Shown in pieces: positions 26,512 to 34,079 of a stretch of 48,645 bases of DNA. The notes beneath the pieces were generated by a model. That model was not told the DNA's origin. It did not search any database and saw only the letters and a list, made by a program, of their open reading frames with translations. A program made the position numbers and the translations under genes. Source of the DNA: an uncultured Chlorobiaceae bacterium (GTDB lineage Bacteria > Bacteroidota > Chlorobiia > Chlorobiales > Chlorobiaceae); contig CAIYPU010000015.1 of NCBI GenBank assembly GCA_903928225.1, positions 1 through 48,645 on the forward strand. The letters run 5' to 3'. Every line of letters starts with the position of its first letter. Positions within the stretch are counted from its first letter, which is position 1.

Positions 26512-26536
26512 GTTATGATTACACCGTAATCATAAC
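26512..26536. promoter_or_regulatory. Perfect 11-bp inverted repeat upstream of subunit 5
   Basis: GTTATGATTAC (26512-26522), spacer ACC, GTAATCATAAC (26526-26536). It lies in the divergent gap between subunit 5 (minus) and cobU (plus). The symmetry and position suit an operator for a dimeric regulator, or a 5'-UTR hairpin if the subunit 5 transcript starts further upstream. No T-run follows in either direction, so it is not a terminator. Confidence 0.6.
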
Positions 26537-26677
26537 ATGAAAAAAACATAGAATTACACACTCGCAATGTAAAGAATATAACATCCGTTTCAAAATAGAT
26601 CATCTGATTCCGCTTTTCTTTTTGGGTATGAAATAGTTTTTATTTTGATGATTTTTATTGAAACAATTTGAAACAGT

Positions 26678-27193
26678 ATGCCGAAAATCATCTATGTCAC
26701 GGGAGGGGCGAGAAGCGGAAAAAGTTCGTTTGCGCTCAGGATTGCGGAATGCTATCCGAAGAGGGTATTTCTTGCCACCGCAGAGCCGTTCGACGAGGAA
26801 ATGGAGCGTCGTATCGCCAGGCACAGGGAAGAACGGAGCGATATGTTCCAGACCATGGAAGAGCCTGTTTATCCGGAGCGGATATTCATGCAGCTACCCG
26901 AAGGTACCGGTGTAGTCCTTCTCGATTGCCTGACGGTATGGACAGGCAATCTGATGCATCATTTCGGCACTTCCGAACAGATCGAGCGGCGTATCGACGC
27001 ATTTCTCGAAGCCCTTGCCGCGCCACCCTGCGATATCGTTCTCGTTTCAAACGAAACGGGCATGGGTATCGTGCCTGAAAATGCCATGGCAAGGCAATTT
27101 CGGGATATCGTCGGCATAATCAACCAGAAAGTTGCTTCGATAGCGGACGAAGCTTACTTTCTCTGCAGCGGTATACCGTTGAAACTCAAATGA
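26678..27193 (+). CDS. cobU: Adenosylcobinamide kinase / adenosylcobinamide-phosphate guanylyltransferase
   Basis: A 171-residue bifunctional enzyme that phosphorylates adenosylcobinamide and then activates it as GDP-cobinamide. P-loop TGGARSGKSSFA near 8-19; FLATAEPFDEEMERRIARHREER at 31-53, with His 49 in the place of the guanylylated histidine; LLDCLTVWTGNLM and VSNETGMGIVPENAMAR follow, as in the family. Length is close to the usual 180. The gene is divergent from the fibre locus and 56 bp before cobT, starting the nucleotide-loop assembly unit. Confidence 0.95.
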   Translation: MPKIIYVTGGARSGKSSFALRIAECYPKRVFLATAEPFDEEMERRIARHREERSDMFQTMEEPVYPERIFMQLPEGTGVVLLDCLTVWTGNLMHHFGTSEQIERRIDAFLEALAAPPCDIVLVSNETGMGIVPENAMARQFRDIVGIINQKVASIADEAYFLCSGIPLKLK

Positions 27194-27249
27194 GTTTCCA
27201 TCGGTACTGAATTCCATTTTTCAATGATTTCAAAGGCAGTACATCCATC

Positions 27250-28314
27250 ATGGAAACATTACAGTCGCTTGTCGGCAGGATCAGACCCGCCGACCGTTCA
27301 CTTGAAATGGAAGCGCAGGCCCACCTCGACGATCTCACCAAACCGAGGGGCAGTCTCGGCAGGCTCGAAGAGATCGCCATGAAATATGTCCTTGCTTCCG
27401 GATCGGTTCACCCTGTGCTCAATAAAAAGAAGATTTGCTGTTTTGCCGCCGATCACGGGGTTGCCGCCGAAGGTGTATCCGCGTTTCCGGCCGAGGTTAC
27501 TCCCCAGATGGTCTACAACATGCTTGGCGGAGGTGCTGCCATCAGTGTGCTGACGCGCCATGCCGGAATCGATCTCGATATCGTGGACATGGGGGTGAAC
27601 CATGATTTTCCCGAACATCCCCGGCTTGTGAAAAAAAAAGTCAGGCATGGCAGTTCCAATTTCTCGTCCGGTCCTGCAATGACCGAAGAAGAGTCAATGC
27701 AGGCGCTACTTTCCGGTTTCGAAATCGCGTGTGAAGCCAGTGATGCAGGATACCATCTGCTCGGTACAGGGGAGATGGGCATAGCCAACACAACGCCTGC
27801 TACAGCGCTCTATTCAGTGCTTCTCGATCTTCCGGTGGAAACCATCACGGGTCGGGGGACCGGTATAGATGATATACGCCTCGAACATAAAAAAGATGTC
27901 ATCCGCAGGTCGGTTTCCATGAACGCTTCCCGCTGCACGACACCGTTTGGAGTTCTGACTGCGCTGGGTGGATATGAAATTGCTGCGATAACAGGCTTCG
28001 TGCTCGGTGCCGCAGCCTGCAGGGTGCCTGTGGTCGCCGACGGGTTCATTTCATCCGCAGGTGCTGTAGCAGCCCTCCAGCTCTGTCCTGATGCGGCCGA
28101 TTACCTTTATTTCAGCCATCTTTCTAATGAACCGGGCCATAGGGTCGTTATGGAAAAAATAGGGGCACGGCCTATCCTCGATCTCGATCTGAGGCTTGGC
28201 GAGGGCACAGGTTCCGCACTTGCCATGCAGATCATCGAGGCATCCGTTACCGTGTATAACGAGATGGCCACTTTCAGTTCTGCCGGAGTCAGTGAAAAAA
28301 GCGGGAATCGATAG
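27250..28314 (+). CDS. cobT: Nicotinate-nucleotide--dimethylbenzimidazole phosphoribosyltransferase
   Basis: A 354-residue enzyme that makes the alpha-ribotide of the lower-ligand base from nicotinate mononucleotide. Family blocks: [18 protein letters not shown] near 27-44, [20 protein letters not shown], the glycine-rich [28 protein letters not shown], and the catalytic glutamate at residue 318 in [13 protein letters not shown], matching the expected position near 317. The lower-ligand base it uses cannot be read from the sequence. It lies between cobU and cobS. Confidence 0.95.
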   Translation: METLQSLVGRIRPADRSLEMEAQAHLDDLTKPRGSLGRLEEIAMKYVLASGSVHPVLNKKKICCFAADHGVAAEGVSAFPAEVTPQMVYNMLGGGAAISVLTRHAGIDLDIVDMGVNHDFPEHPRLVKKKVRHGSSNFSSGPAMTEEESMQALLSGFEIACEASDAGYHLLGTGEMGIANTTPATALYSVLLDLPVETITGRGTGIDDIRLEHKKDVIRRSVSMNASRCTTPFGVLTALGGYEIAAITGFVLGAAACRVPVVADGFISSAGAVAALQLCPDAADYLYFSHLSNEPGHRVVMEKIGARPILDLDLRLGEGTGSALAMQIIEASVTVYNEMATFSSAGVSEKSGNR

Positions 28315-28317
28315 TGT

Positions 28318-28413
28318 ATGGGTATCAACAGGGAGTTTAATCGCAAAGTGGTTACTGTTGACGGAAGCAGCCGTCTTCATGAATTTTGTCAAAACGGAGC
28401 ACTGAACCGGTGA
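28318..28413 (+). CDS. Possible 31-codon small gene between cobT and cobS
   Basis: An ATG-initiated frame of 31 residues (MGINREFNRKVVTVDGSSRL then HEFCQNGALNR) that starts 4 bp after the cobT stop and ends GTGA, overlapping the GTG start of cobS. The close packing and the overlap are what a translated small gene or a leader for translational coupling would look like. There is no recognisable domain and the GGGAA site before it is weak. Chance is a real alternative for so short a frame. Confidence 0.3.
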   Translation: MGINREFNRKVVTVDGSSRLHEFCQNGALNR

Positions 28414-29159
28414 GTGGTTTTATAACAGCCATGCGGACGCTGACGGTTTTTCCCGTGCCGGGCAGGGAAGCGCGGAAATTCAGCGATTCCCTTTTCTGGT
28501 TTCCTGCCGTTGGTCTGGTGCTTGGAGTTCTGCAGGCTTCTGCAGCATATCTTTTATCGTTCTCAGGCTGGCCTGAGCTGGCAGCGGCTGCTGGCGTTCT
28601 GGCAGGAACGGTTTTCACAAGGGGGATGCATGCCGACGGGCTCGCCGATGTCGCAGACGGCTTCTGGGGAGGAAAAACGAAAGCGGATGCCCTCCGCATC
28701 ATGAAAGATTCCTCGGTTGGCGCGTTCGGTGTCACAGCACTTGCGGGTGTCCTGCTCCTCAAATGGATCGCGGTGATGCAGCTTGTCAAGTCCGGTTCCT
28801 TCGCCTGCATCGCCTCCGGGGTCCTGCTGGCCCGATGGGCTCAGGTTCTGCTTGCATCGGCTCTTCCATACGCAAGGATTGAAGGAGGAACGGCACATGA
28901 TTTTGTCGATGGTGCCGGATGGCCCCATGCTGCCGGTTCTTCGCTTCTTGTGCTGCTTTTGATGCTTGTTTTCATGAGGGAGAATCTTCTTATGGCCGCA
29001 ACCATGTCTGGTGCCGCTGTTGCAGCTGTGATCGTGACCGGTGTGAAAAGCTTCCGGAAAATCGGAGGTGTTACCGGTGACGTACTTGGTGCGGGAAACG
29101 AACTGTGCGAGCTGGTTGTATGGATTTCGGCGGCGTTTTCATTATCGGGAGTATCCTAG
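28410..29159 (+). CDS. cobS: Adenosylcobinamide-GDP ribazoletransferase (cobalamin synthase)
   Basis: Integral membrane enzyme of about 249 residues that joins GDP-cobinamide and the alpha-ribotide, the last nucleotide-loop step. It has several hydrophobic helices and the family motif RGMHADGLADVADGFWGGKT (near 71-90), then IMKDSSVGAFGV and the C-terminal GGVTGDVLGAGNELCE. The GTG at 28410 gives the typical start VSGFITAMRTLTVFPVP, with GGAG about 12 nt before. A TTG at 28386 is possible but less likely. It closes the cobU-cobT-cobS unit. Confidence 0.93.
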   Translation: MSGFITAMRTLTVFPVPGREARKFSDSLFWFPAVGLVLGVLQASAAYLLSFSGWPELAAAAGVLAGTVFTRGMHADGLADVADGFWGGKTKADALRIMKDSSVGAFGVTALAGVLLLKWIAVMQLVKSGSFACIASGVLLARWAQVLLASALPYARIEGGTAHDFVDGAGWPHAAGSSLLVLLLMLVFMRENLLMAATMSGAAVAAVIVTGVKSFRKIGGVTGDVLGAGNELCELVVWISAAFSLSGVS

Positions 29160-29225
29160 CCGGCTGTCCTGCCTGGAAGATTTTGTTTGCGTGATGGATC
29201 GATAAAAATATGATAGTGCTCCGTT

Positions 29226-29253
29226 TTGTTTGTTATGGGCGCAAGCTTATAAT
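29226..29253 (+). promoter_or_regulatory. Candidate promoter before the OsmC-like gene
   Basis: TTGTTT (29226-29231) and a perfect TATAAT (29248-29253) are separated by 16 bp, about 70 bp upstream of the OsmC-like start. This resembles a housekeeping sigma factor promoter. Confidence 0.4.
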
Positions 29254-29321
29254 GAACAGAGGGCGGTTCTATGACGTCCTGTCTCTGTTACAATTTCCTG
29301 CAACATCTGTTTCCAATCCTT

Positions 29322-29723
29322 ATGAAAAGTGAAATGCTCATATCCTTCGGCGGAGGGAAAAAAGTTGATGCCGAGTACGGTGACTTTGTCATAAAAACCG
29401 ATCAGGCTGTCTATGCCGGAGGTGAAGGTTCAGCCCCTGAACCATTCACGCTCTTTCTCGCTTCTATCGGAACCTGTGCCGGAATATTCGTTTATTCTTT
29501 CTGCCAGAAACGCGAAATACCAACTGAAGGTATACGGCTCGTGCAGACCCATTTTTACAGGGAAGGTGGAAAAGGCATAGAAAAAATTGAGATCGCCATC
29601 GAGCTGCCTCCTGAATTTCCGGAAAAATATAAAGAGGCGGTTGTCAATGCAGCCAATCTCTGTGCAGTCAAACGGCATATTATGGAGCCGCCTGAATTCG
29701 TGGTAAAAGCGGTTATGAAATAA
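29322..29723 (+). CDS. OsmC/Ohr-superfamily protein
   Basis: About 133 residues with the OsmC fold. APEPFTLFLASIGTCAGIFVYSFC carries the first redox cysteines and NLCAVKRHI the second conserved one; the GGEGSAPEPF loop is also typical. OsmC and Ohr members reduce organic peroxides through a Cys pair, but many relatives in anaerobes lack a shown substrate. The start at 29322 is preferred as it begins the first strand of the fold; an ATG at 29334 is equally possible, and the upstream frame to 29271 looks spurious. Confidence 0.82.
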   Translation: MKSEMLISFGGGKKVDAEYGDFVIKTDQAVYAGGEGSAPEPFTLFLASIGTCAGIFVYSFCQKREIPTEGIRLVQTHFYREGGKGIEKIEIAIELPPEFPEKYKEAVVNAANLCAVKRHIMEPPEFVVKAVMK

Positions 29724-29801
29724 GGATGATCCTGTTTTTTCTGAAAGACGGCAGGCGTTACGGCATAGTGCGTCCGGTCTTTTCTGTCCAGATTTGAAAT
29801 A

Positions 29802-30293
29802 ATGCTCTCAATGAAAGGCATATCGACAAACAAATCAAAAGCCGGCCGGCCGGTTACCTGCCGCAATGTTCAGGATTTGCCGAAAGTCACCTGTTTCCGC
29901 CCTGACGGTGCTTTTTCTGAACAACTGGAAAGCGTCAGGCTTACTGTTGACGAACTTGAAGCGGTAAGGCTTGCCGACAGGGACGGATTATACCAGGCAG
30001 ATGCCGCCCTGCAGATGGGCGTTTCCCGCCAGACCTTCGGCCGGATTCTTGAATCGGGCCGAAGAAAAATTGCTGAAGCGATCATTGAGGGAAAAAAGCT
30101 CTGCATCGAGGGTGGTGTGGTCCGGCACGAATGCGACAGCATAGCCGATGGACGGCCTGATGTCTGTGTTTGTCCGGATTGCGCCTTTGAGCTTCCTCAC
30201 GTCAGGGGAGTGCCCTGCAGGGAGTCCACCTGCCCGGTGTGCGGTTCACAGCTTTTACGAAAGGGCGGTTGCCAGTCAGGGGCCAATCAGTAG
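29802..30293 (+). CDS. DUF134/UPF0251 family predicted DNA-binding protein
   Basis: A 163-residue protein with the DUF134 pattern: GRPVTCRNV and VTCFRPDG at the start, VRLTVDELEAVRLADRDGLY, then a helix-turn-helix (QADAALQMGVSRQTFGRILESGRRKIAEA, about 66-94). The C-terminus holds metal-ligand-like cysteines (CVCPDC and CRESTCPVC). Members are sigma-70 region-4-like transcription regulators, often beside redox or iron-sulfur genes; target unknown. The stop lies 23 bp before the iron alcohol dehydrogenase start. Confidence 0.85.
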   Translation: MLSMKGISTNKSKAGRPVTCRNVQDLPKVTCFRPDGAFSEQLESVRLTVDELEAVRLADRDGLYQADAALQMGVSRQTFGRILESGRRKIAEAIIEGKKLCIEGGVVRHECDSIADGRPDVCVCPDCAFELPHVRGVPCRESTCPVCGSQLLRKGGCQSGANQ

Positions 30294-30316
30294 CAACCAG
30301 GAGTATTTTTTCAGAT

Positions 30317-31528
30317 ATGCAATCGCTTGTTTCCTCAGCCGGTGCCGGCAGGATACCGGGTTTTTCTCTTCTTCCGCTTCCATGTATCCATTTCGGAACA
30401 GGTTTTCTGCAGGTGGTCGGGGATATTTTCAAACAGTGCGTCAGCAATATCCTGCTTGTGACCGGACAGCGCTCCCTTGACCGTTCGGGAGTGCTCCCCC
30501 GGCTTGTCGCTAAGCTTGAAAGCGGAGGAACGACCATTTTCAGGATGCATGTTGACAGGGAGCCTTCGCCCGAAGTCATCAACCGTGCGGTAGCGCAATA
30601 CCGCTCCAGCAATATTGCCGCGGTGCTTTCAGTTGGAGGCGGAAGCGTTCTCGATGCCGGAAAGGCGGTATCGGCGATGCTGCCGCAGCAGCTTCCCGTT
30701 GAACGTTTCATCGAGGGGCAGGAAGGGTTCCTTCAGCATGACGGGAGGAAAGTGCCGTTCATTGCCGTGCCGACGACTTCGGGCACCGGCAGCGAAGTGA
30801 CGAACAATGCCGTCATAAGCAATGTCGGACCGGAAGGATTCAAGCGTTCGCTCAGGCATAAGGCGTTCGTGCCTGATTTTGCCGTCATCGATCCCGTTCT
30901 TATGACTTCGGTTCCACGGGACCTCAGCGCCGCATCGGGCATGGACGCTTGCACACAGCTTCTCGAAGCGTATGTGTCACCCTTTGCATCACCATATACC
31001 GATGCCCTTGCCCTCAGCGGACTTGAACATTTCAGCCGTTCCTTCATACCGGTATGCACCGACCGGGCCGGGGAGAGTTCGGCACGCAGCGATATAGCCT
31101 ATTCGGCCCTGATGTCCGGTATCGCGCTCGCAAACGCTGGCCTTGGGATCGTTCACGGGTTCGCATCTTCAGTCGGAGGATTTTTCGACATCCCGCACGG
31201 CACCCTCTGCGCCACGCTGCTTCTGGAAGCGACAAGAGAGAACATCAGGCAGTTGAATGCGCTCGACAGGCATCATCCCGCCCTTGTGAAATATGGCCGG
31301 GCAGGCGAGATCCTTTCCGGAAAGATTGCCGGGGACACACATTCCGGATGTGCGCTACTGCTCGAGACCCTTGGGTTATGGCAGGAACTCCTCGGTTTTC
31401 CGGCATTGAGAGAGTTCGGCATCAGGGAAAGCGACATCGGCAGGATAACGGCAATAACCAGAAGCAAAAGCAATGCGGTGTTGCTGGGGGAGGATAACAT
31501 GCGGTGCATTCTTGAGGCAAGGCTCTGA
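30317..31528 (+). CDS. Iron-containing (group III) alcohol dehydrogenase family protein
   Basis: A 403-residue dehydroquinate-synthase-like oxidoreductase. NAD-binding GGGSVLDAGKAVSAM near 109-123 and PTTSGTGSEVTNNAVIS near 151-167 mark the cofactor half; DACTQLLEAYVSPFASPYTD and IVHGFASSVGGFFDIPHGTLCA bring the Asp and His metal ligands. Substrate is unknown: butanol or lactaldehyde-type dehydrogenases, or maleylacetate reductase-like enzymes, are the options. The ATG at 30317 starts shortly before the conserved FGTGFLQ strand; the open frame begins inside the upstream gene. Confidence 0.88.
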   Translation: MQSLVSSAGAGRIPGFSLLPLPCIHFGTGFLQVVGDIFKQCVSNILLVTGQRSLDRSGVLPRLVAKLESGGTTIFRMHVDREPSPEVINRAVAQYRSSNIAAVLSVGGGSVLDAGKAVSAMLPQQLPVERFIEGQEGFLQHDGRKVPFIAVPTTSGTGSEVTNNAVISNVGPEGFKRSLRHKAFVPDFAVIDPVLMTSVPRDLSAASGMDACTQLLEAYVSPFASPYTDALALSGLEHFSRSFIPVCTDRAGESSARSDIAYSALMSGIALANAGLGIVHGFASSVGGFFDIPHGTLCATLLLEATRENIRQLNALDRHHPALVKYGRAGEILSGKIAGDTHSGCALLLETLGLWQELLGFPALREFGIRESDIGRITAITRSKSNAVLLGEDNMRCILEARL

Positions 31529-31547
31529 CTGGTTCTTCATAAATTCA

Positions 31548-32003
31548 TCAATTCCTTGTTTTCCACCAGTCTTCTCCGTAACTGTAGAAAAGCTCCTCAT
31601 CCTTTTCAATATCCCTCAATGCATAAAGCACCAGTTCAGGTCCAAGCCTCGTATCTTCGCGGTAATAGGCGACGTTCGGCTCGTTTGCATGGTTGAACAG
31701 CATGCCGTTGCCCATGACGACAAGCCTCAGGGATTCTTCCTGGCCGTAAAATACATAGTTCAGCAGTTCGCCGCCTATATCCTTATCATTGACCTCAAGG
31801 GCAGGGCACCGTTCGATGATGGTTCCCCGGGTGATCCGTTCCAGGGCGAAAGCGCCCCTGCCGCTTACTTTCGAAGCGCCGATTTTTACGAGCACATCCG
31901 GCTCTTCCGGAGTTTTCCTCGTCAGGAGCAGGCCGATCGGGATACCTGCAGCGAGGCCGCATACAAGCATGAGCGGGATGATGATGAAAAGGTTCGTTTC
32001 CAT
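31548..32003 (-). CDS. Membrane-anchored SET-domain protein
   Basis: A 151-residue protein with one N-terminal membrane helix (about 5-27), then a compact SET domain. Motifs: SGRGAFALERITRGTIIE (SET motif I), GMLFNHANEPNVAYY (the NHxxxPN pseudoknot core), and RDIEKDEELFYSYGEDWW (motif with the catalytic Tyr). SET proteins transfer methyl groups to lysine; bacterial ones have been linked to a few protein targets, and none is evident here. The anchor would put the domain at the membrane. It follows the epimerase gene by 24 bp. Confidence 0.85.
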   Translation of the reverse strand: METNLFIIIPLMLVCGLAAGIPIGLLLTRKTPEEPDVLVKIGASKVSGRGAFALERITRGTIIERCPALEVNDKDIGGELLNYVFYGQEESLRLVVMGNGMLFNHANEPNVAYYREDTRLGPELVLYALRDIEKDEELFYSYGEDWWKTRN

Positions 32004-32027
32004 CGCCGGTCGGTTAATCTGATGCCG

Positions 32028-33032
32028 CTATTTTGTTTTCCATTCGCCAGGATCAATCGTTTTCAGCCAGTCTATCGTTTTCCGGAACCCTTCTTCCTGG
32101 GAAACCGCGGGCGTCCAGCCCAGGGTTGTTCTGGCTTTTGCCGTATCGACGAAGGCACGCGAAGCAAGAAGGGTCACGGCTTCACGGGTGAGCATCGGCC
32201 TTTTGGGAAGGTTCATGATCGTGAAGGCGGCTTCCATGGTCCCTGCAAGCAGGTAAACCAGTTCAAACGGCAGGTATATGAAGGGAACAGCGGCGTTTAC
32301 CTCTTTTGCGAGACGTTCGCAGAACTCCTCGAACGTCATGTCAACGCCGTCGCAGGCGAGAAAGTCCTCCCCGGCAGCCTGAGGCTGCGTGGCTGCAAGC
32401 ATGAGAAGGTCGACAAGGTTATCGATATAAACCAGGCTCATGCGGGCACGCTGACGCCAGTAAAAGAAGAGGTTGCTCCGGAGGATATCGGCCATGTTGG
32501 GGAACAGGGTACGGTCGCCGGGCCCGTAAACCCAGACGGGATAGACAATCGATGCGCTGAGCCCTTTGGCAATATATTCCTTCACGGTTTCGGAACCGGC
32601 TATTTTCGTGTCGGCGTAGGAATGGCTCCTTACGGAATACGGTGTCCGTTCGTCGATCCGGTCCAGTCCGGCGTGATTGAAGGCTTCAAATGAACTGATA
32701 TGGACCAGCCTTCCCGGTTTGCATTCGAGCGCTGCTTCGCAGACGTTTCGGGTGCCGCCGATGTTGATGTCCGTGAAGTCTTTCATAGGACCCCAGTCCG
32801 ACGTGAGCGCAGCGGCATGGAAGACGATGTCCGATCCGCTTACAGCCTTTTTTACGGCTTCGAAATCCCGGATGTCGCCCTCTATGACTTCTACGCCCTG
32901 TTTCTGAAGATTTGCTATTGCGGGATTCCCTGATCGAACCAGTGCTTTTACCCTGAATTGTTCACGCAGGCAGCGTGAAACGAGATGCGACCCGATAAAT
33001 CCTGATGCTCCTGTAACAAGTGCTGTAGGCAT
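32028..33032 (-). CDS. NAD-dependent epimerase/dehydratase (extended SDR)
   Basis: A 334-residue extended short-chain dehydrogenase. Rossmann motif TGASGFIGSH (7-16), FHAAAL near 71-76, catalytic Ser in HISSFE (111-116) and Tyr-Lys in YADTK (139-143). The C-terminal half is hydrophobic in places and resembles the 3-beta-hydroxysteroid dehydrogenase-like or dihydroflavonol-reductase-like group rather than sugar-nucleotide epimerases. Substrate unknown. It is the first gene of a minus-strand pair with the SET gene. Confidence 0.85.
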   Translation of the reverse strand: MPTALVTGASGFIGSHLVSRCLREQFRVKALVRSGNPAIANLQKQGVEVIEGDIRDFEAVKKAVSGSDIVFHAAALTSDWGPMKDFTDINIGGTRNVCEAALECKPGRLVHISSFEAFNHAGLDRIDERTPYSVRSHSYADTKIAGSETVKEYIAKGLSASIVYPVWVYGPGDRTLFPNMADILRSNLFFYWRQRARMSLVYIDNLVDLLMLAATQPQAAGEDFLACDGVDMTFEEFCERLAKEVNAAVPFIYLPFELVYLLAGTMEAAFTIMNLPKRPMLTREAVTLLASRAFVDTAKARTTLGWTPAVSQEEGFRKTIDWLKTIDPGEWKTK

Positions 33033-33329
33033 AATGAGTGAAATGTTGGGTTGTCCGTAAGAACAGAAGTTAACAATATTATTTTAAGTATTTTAAGCAT
33101 CACTGTTTTCACTTCGGGTCGAAATAGCCCGGGACTGCAACGGGACAGGTTCAGGGTAATGTCCGGAAACACGACAGCAGGGCAGCCGTCCTTGCACAAC
33201 CGGCGTGTTTATTCGGGAAAAGGGAATGAACAGAACGGTTTAGCGGTTTTTTCTGAAACAATCTCTCTGTCTTTTTCAGATAAATGATGCCCGGGCAGAG
33301 TTCGATGTGTTCAACTGACGCATTTGACC
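33033..33329. other. Divergent promoter region, no gene seen
   Basis: A 297-bp gap between the divergent epimerase and ABC exporter genes. The part nearest the epimerase (33065-33115) is AT-rich, with TATTTTAAG repeated in tandem, and is the likely minus-strand promoter. A clear plus-strand promoter was not found. Confidence 0.35.
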
Positions 33330-34067
33330 ATGGATGACGGAACCCGCCAAGTCAATGGTGAGCGCGGCCTCGTGCTCAGGATCAGCGACCTCTGCAAATC
33401 CTATGTCATGGGGGAGGTTACCGTCGATGCGCTCCGGCATGTCTCCCTCGACTTTTTCCATGGTGAGCTTGCCGTGCTGCTCGGAGCCTCGGGCAGCGGT
33501 AAATCTACCCTTCTGAATATTGTCGGCGGACTTGACGTGCCCTCTTCGGGCAAGCTGTTTTTTCACGGAAAAGAGATCACTGCGGCAACGGAAGCGGAAT
33601 TGACGGATTACCGAAGGCGTTCCATAGGGTTTGTTTTCCAGTTCTACAATCTCATCTCGAGCCTTACAGCCCTCGAGAACGTCCAGCTGGTGACCGAAAT
33701 ATCCGAAAAACCAATGCCGGCCGAAGAGGCCCTCGCACTTGTCGGCCTCGGCAACCGCCTGAACCACTTTCCGGCCCAGCTCTCCGGTGGCGAGCAGCAG
33801 CGTGTCGCAATCGCCAGGGCTGTCGCCAAGAGGCCGGAACTGCTGCTCTGTGACGAGCCGACAGGGGCGCTCGATTTCCAGACCGGTAAACTGGTTCTCG
33901 AAGCGCTCGAAAAGGTGAACCGTGAAATCGGCACGACGACCCTTGTCATCACCCATAATGTTTCCATTGCCGGCATGGCTGACAGGGTTATCCACCTGAG
34001 CAGCGGGGAGGTGACCGAAGACCTGCGGAATGCGTCCCGTCTTTCTCCGTCTGAACTGGTCTGGTAA
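33330..34067 (+). CDS. ABC exporter ATPase (LolD/MacB-like)
   Basis: A 245-residue ATPase: Walker [10 protein letters not shown] (52-60), Q-loop [10 protein letters not shown], signature [14 protein letters not shown], Walker [13 protein letters not shown] and H-loop ITHN. The [15 protein letters not shown] start and FQFYNL segment are typical of the MacB/LolD/FtsE group that drive mechanotransmission through FtsX-type permeases. The ATG at 33330 is chosen; a TTG two codons earlier also exists. It begins a three-gene operon with the permease (12-bp gap) and the fusion protein. Confidence 0.9.
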   Translation: MDDGTRQVNGERGLVLRISDLCKSYVMGEVTVDALRHVSLDFFHGELAVLLGASGSGKSTLLNIVGGLDVPSSGKLFFHGKEITAATEAELTDYRRRSIGFVFQFYNLISSLTALENVQLVTEISEKPMPAEEALALVGLGNRLNHFPAQLSGGEQQRVAIARAVAKRPELLLCDEPTGALDFQTGKLVLEALEKVNREIGTTTLVITHNVSIAGMADRVIHLSSGEVTEDLRNASRLSPSELVW

Positions 34068-34079
34068 AGGAAGGCGGCT

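Noticed and set aside
26475-26677. A second B12 riboswitch before cobU
   Set aside because: No B12 box or core blocks; only the palindrome and AT-rich DNA are present.
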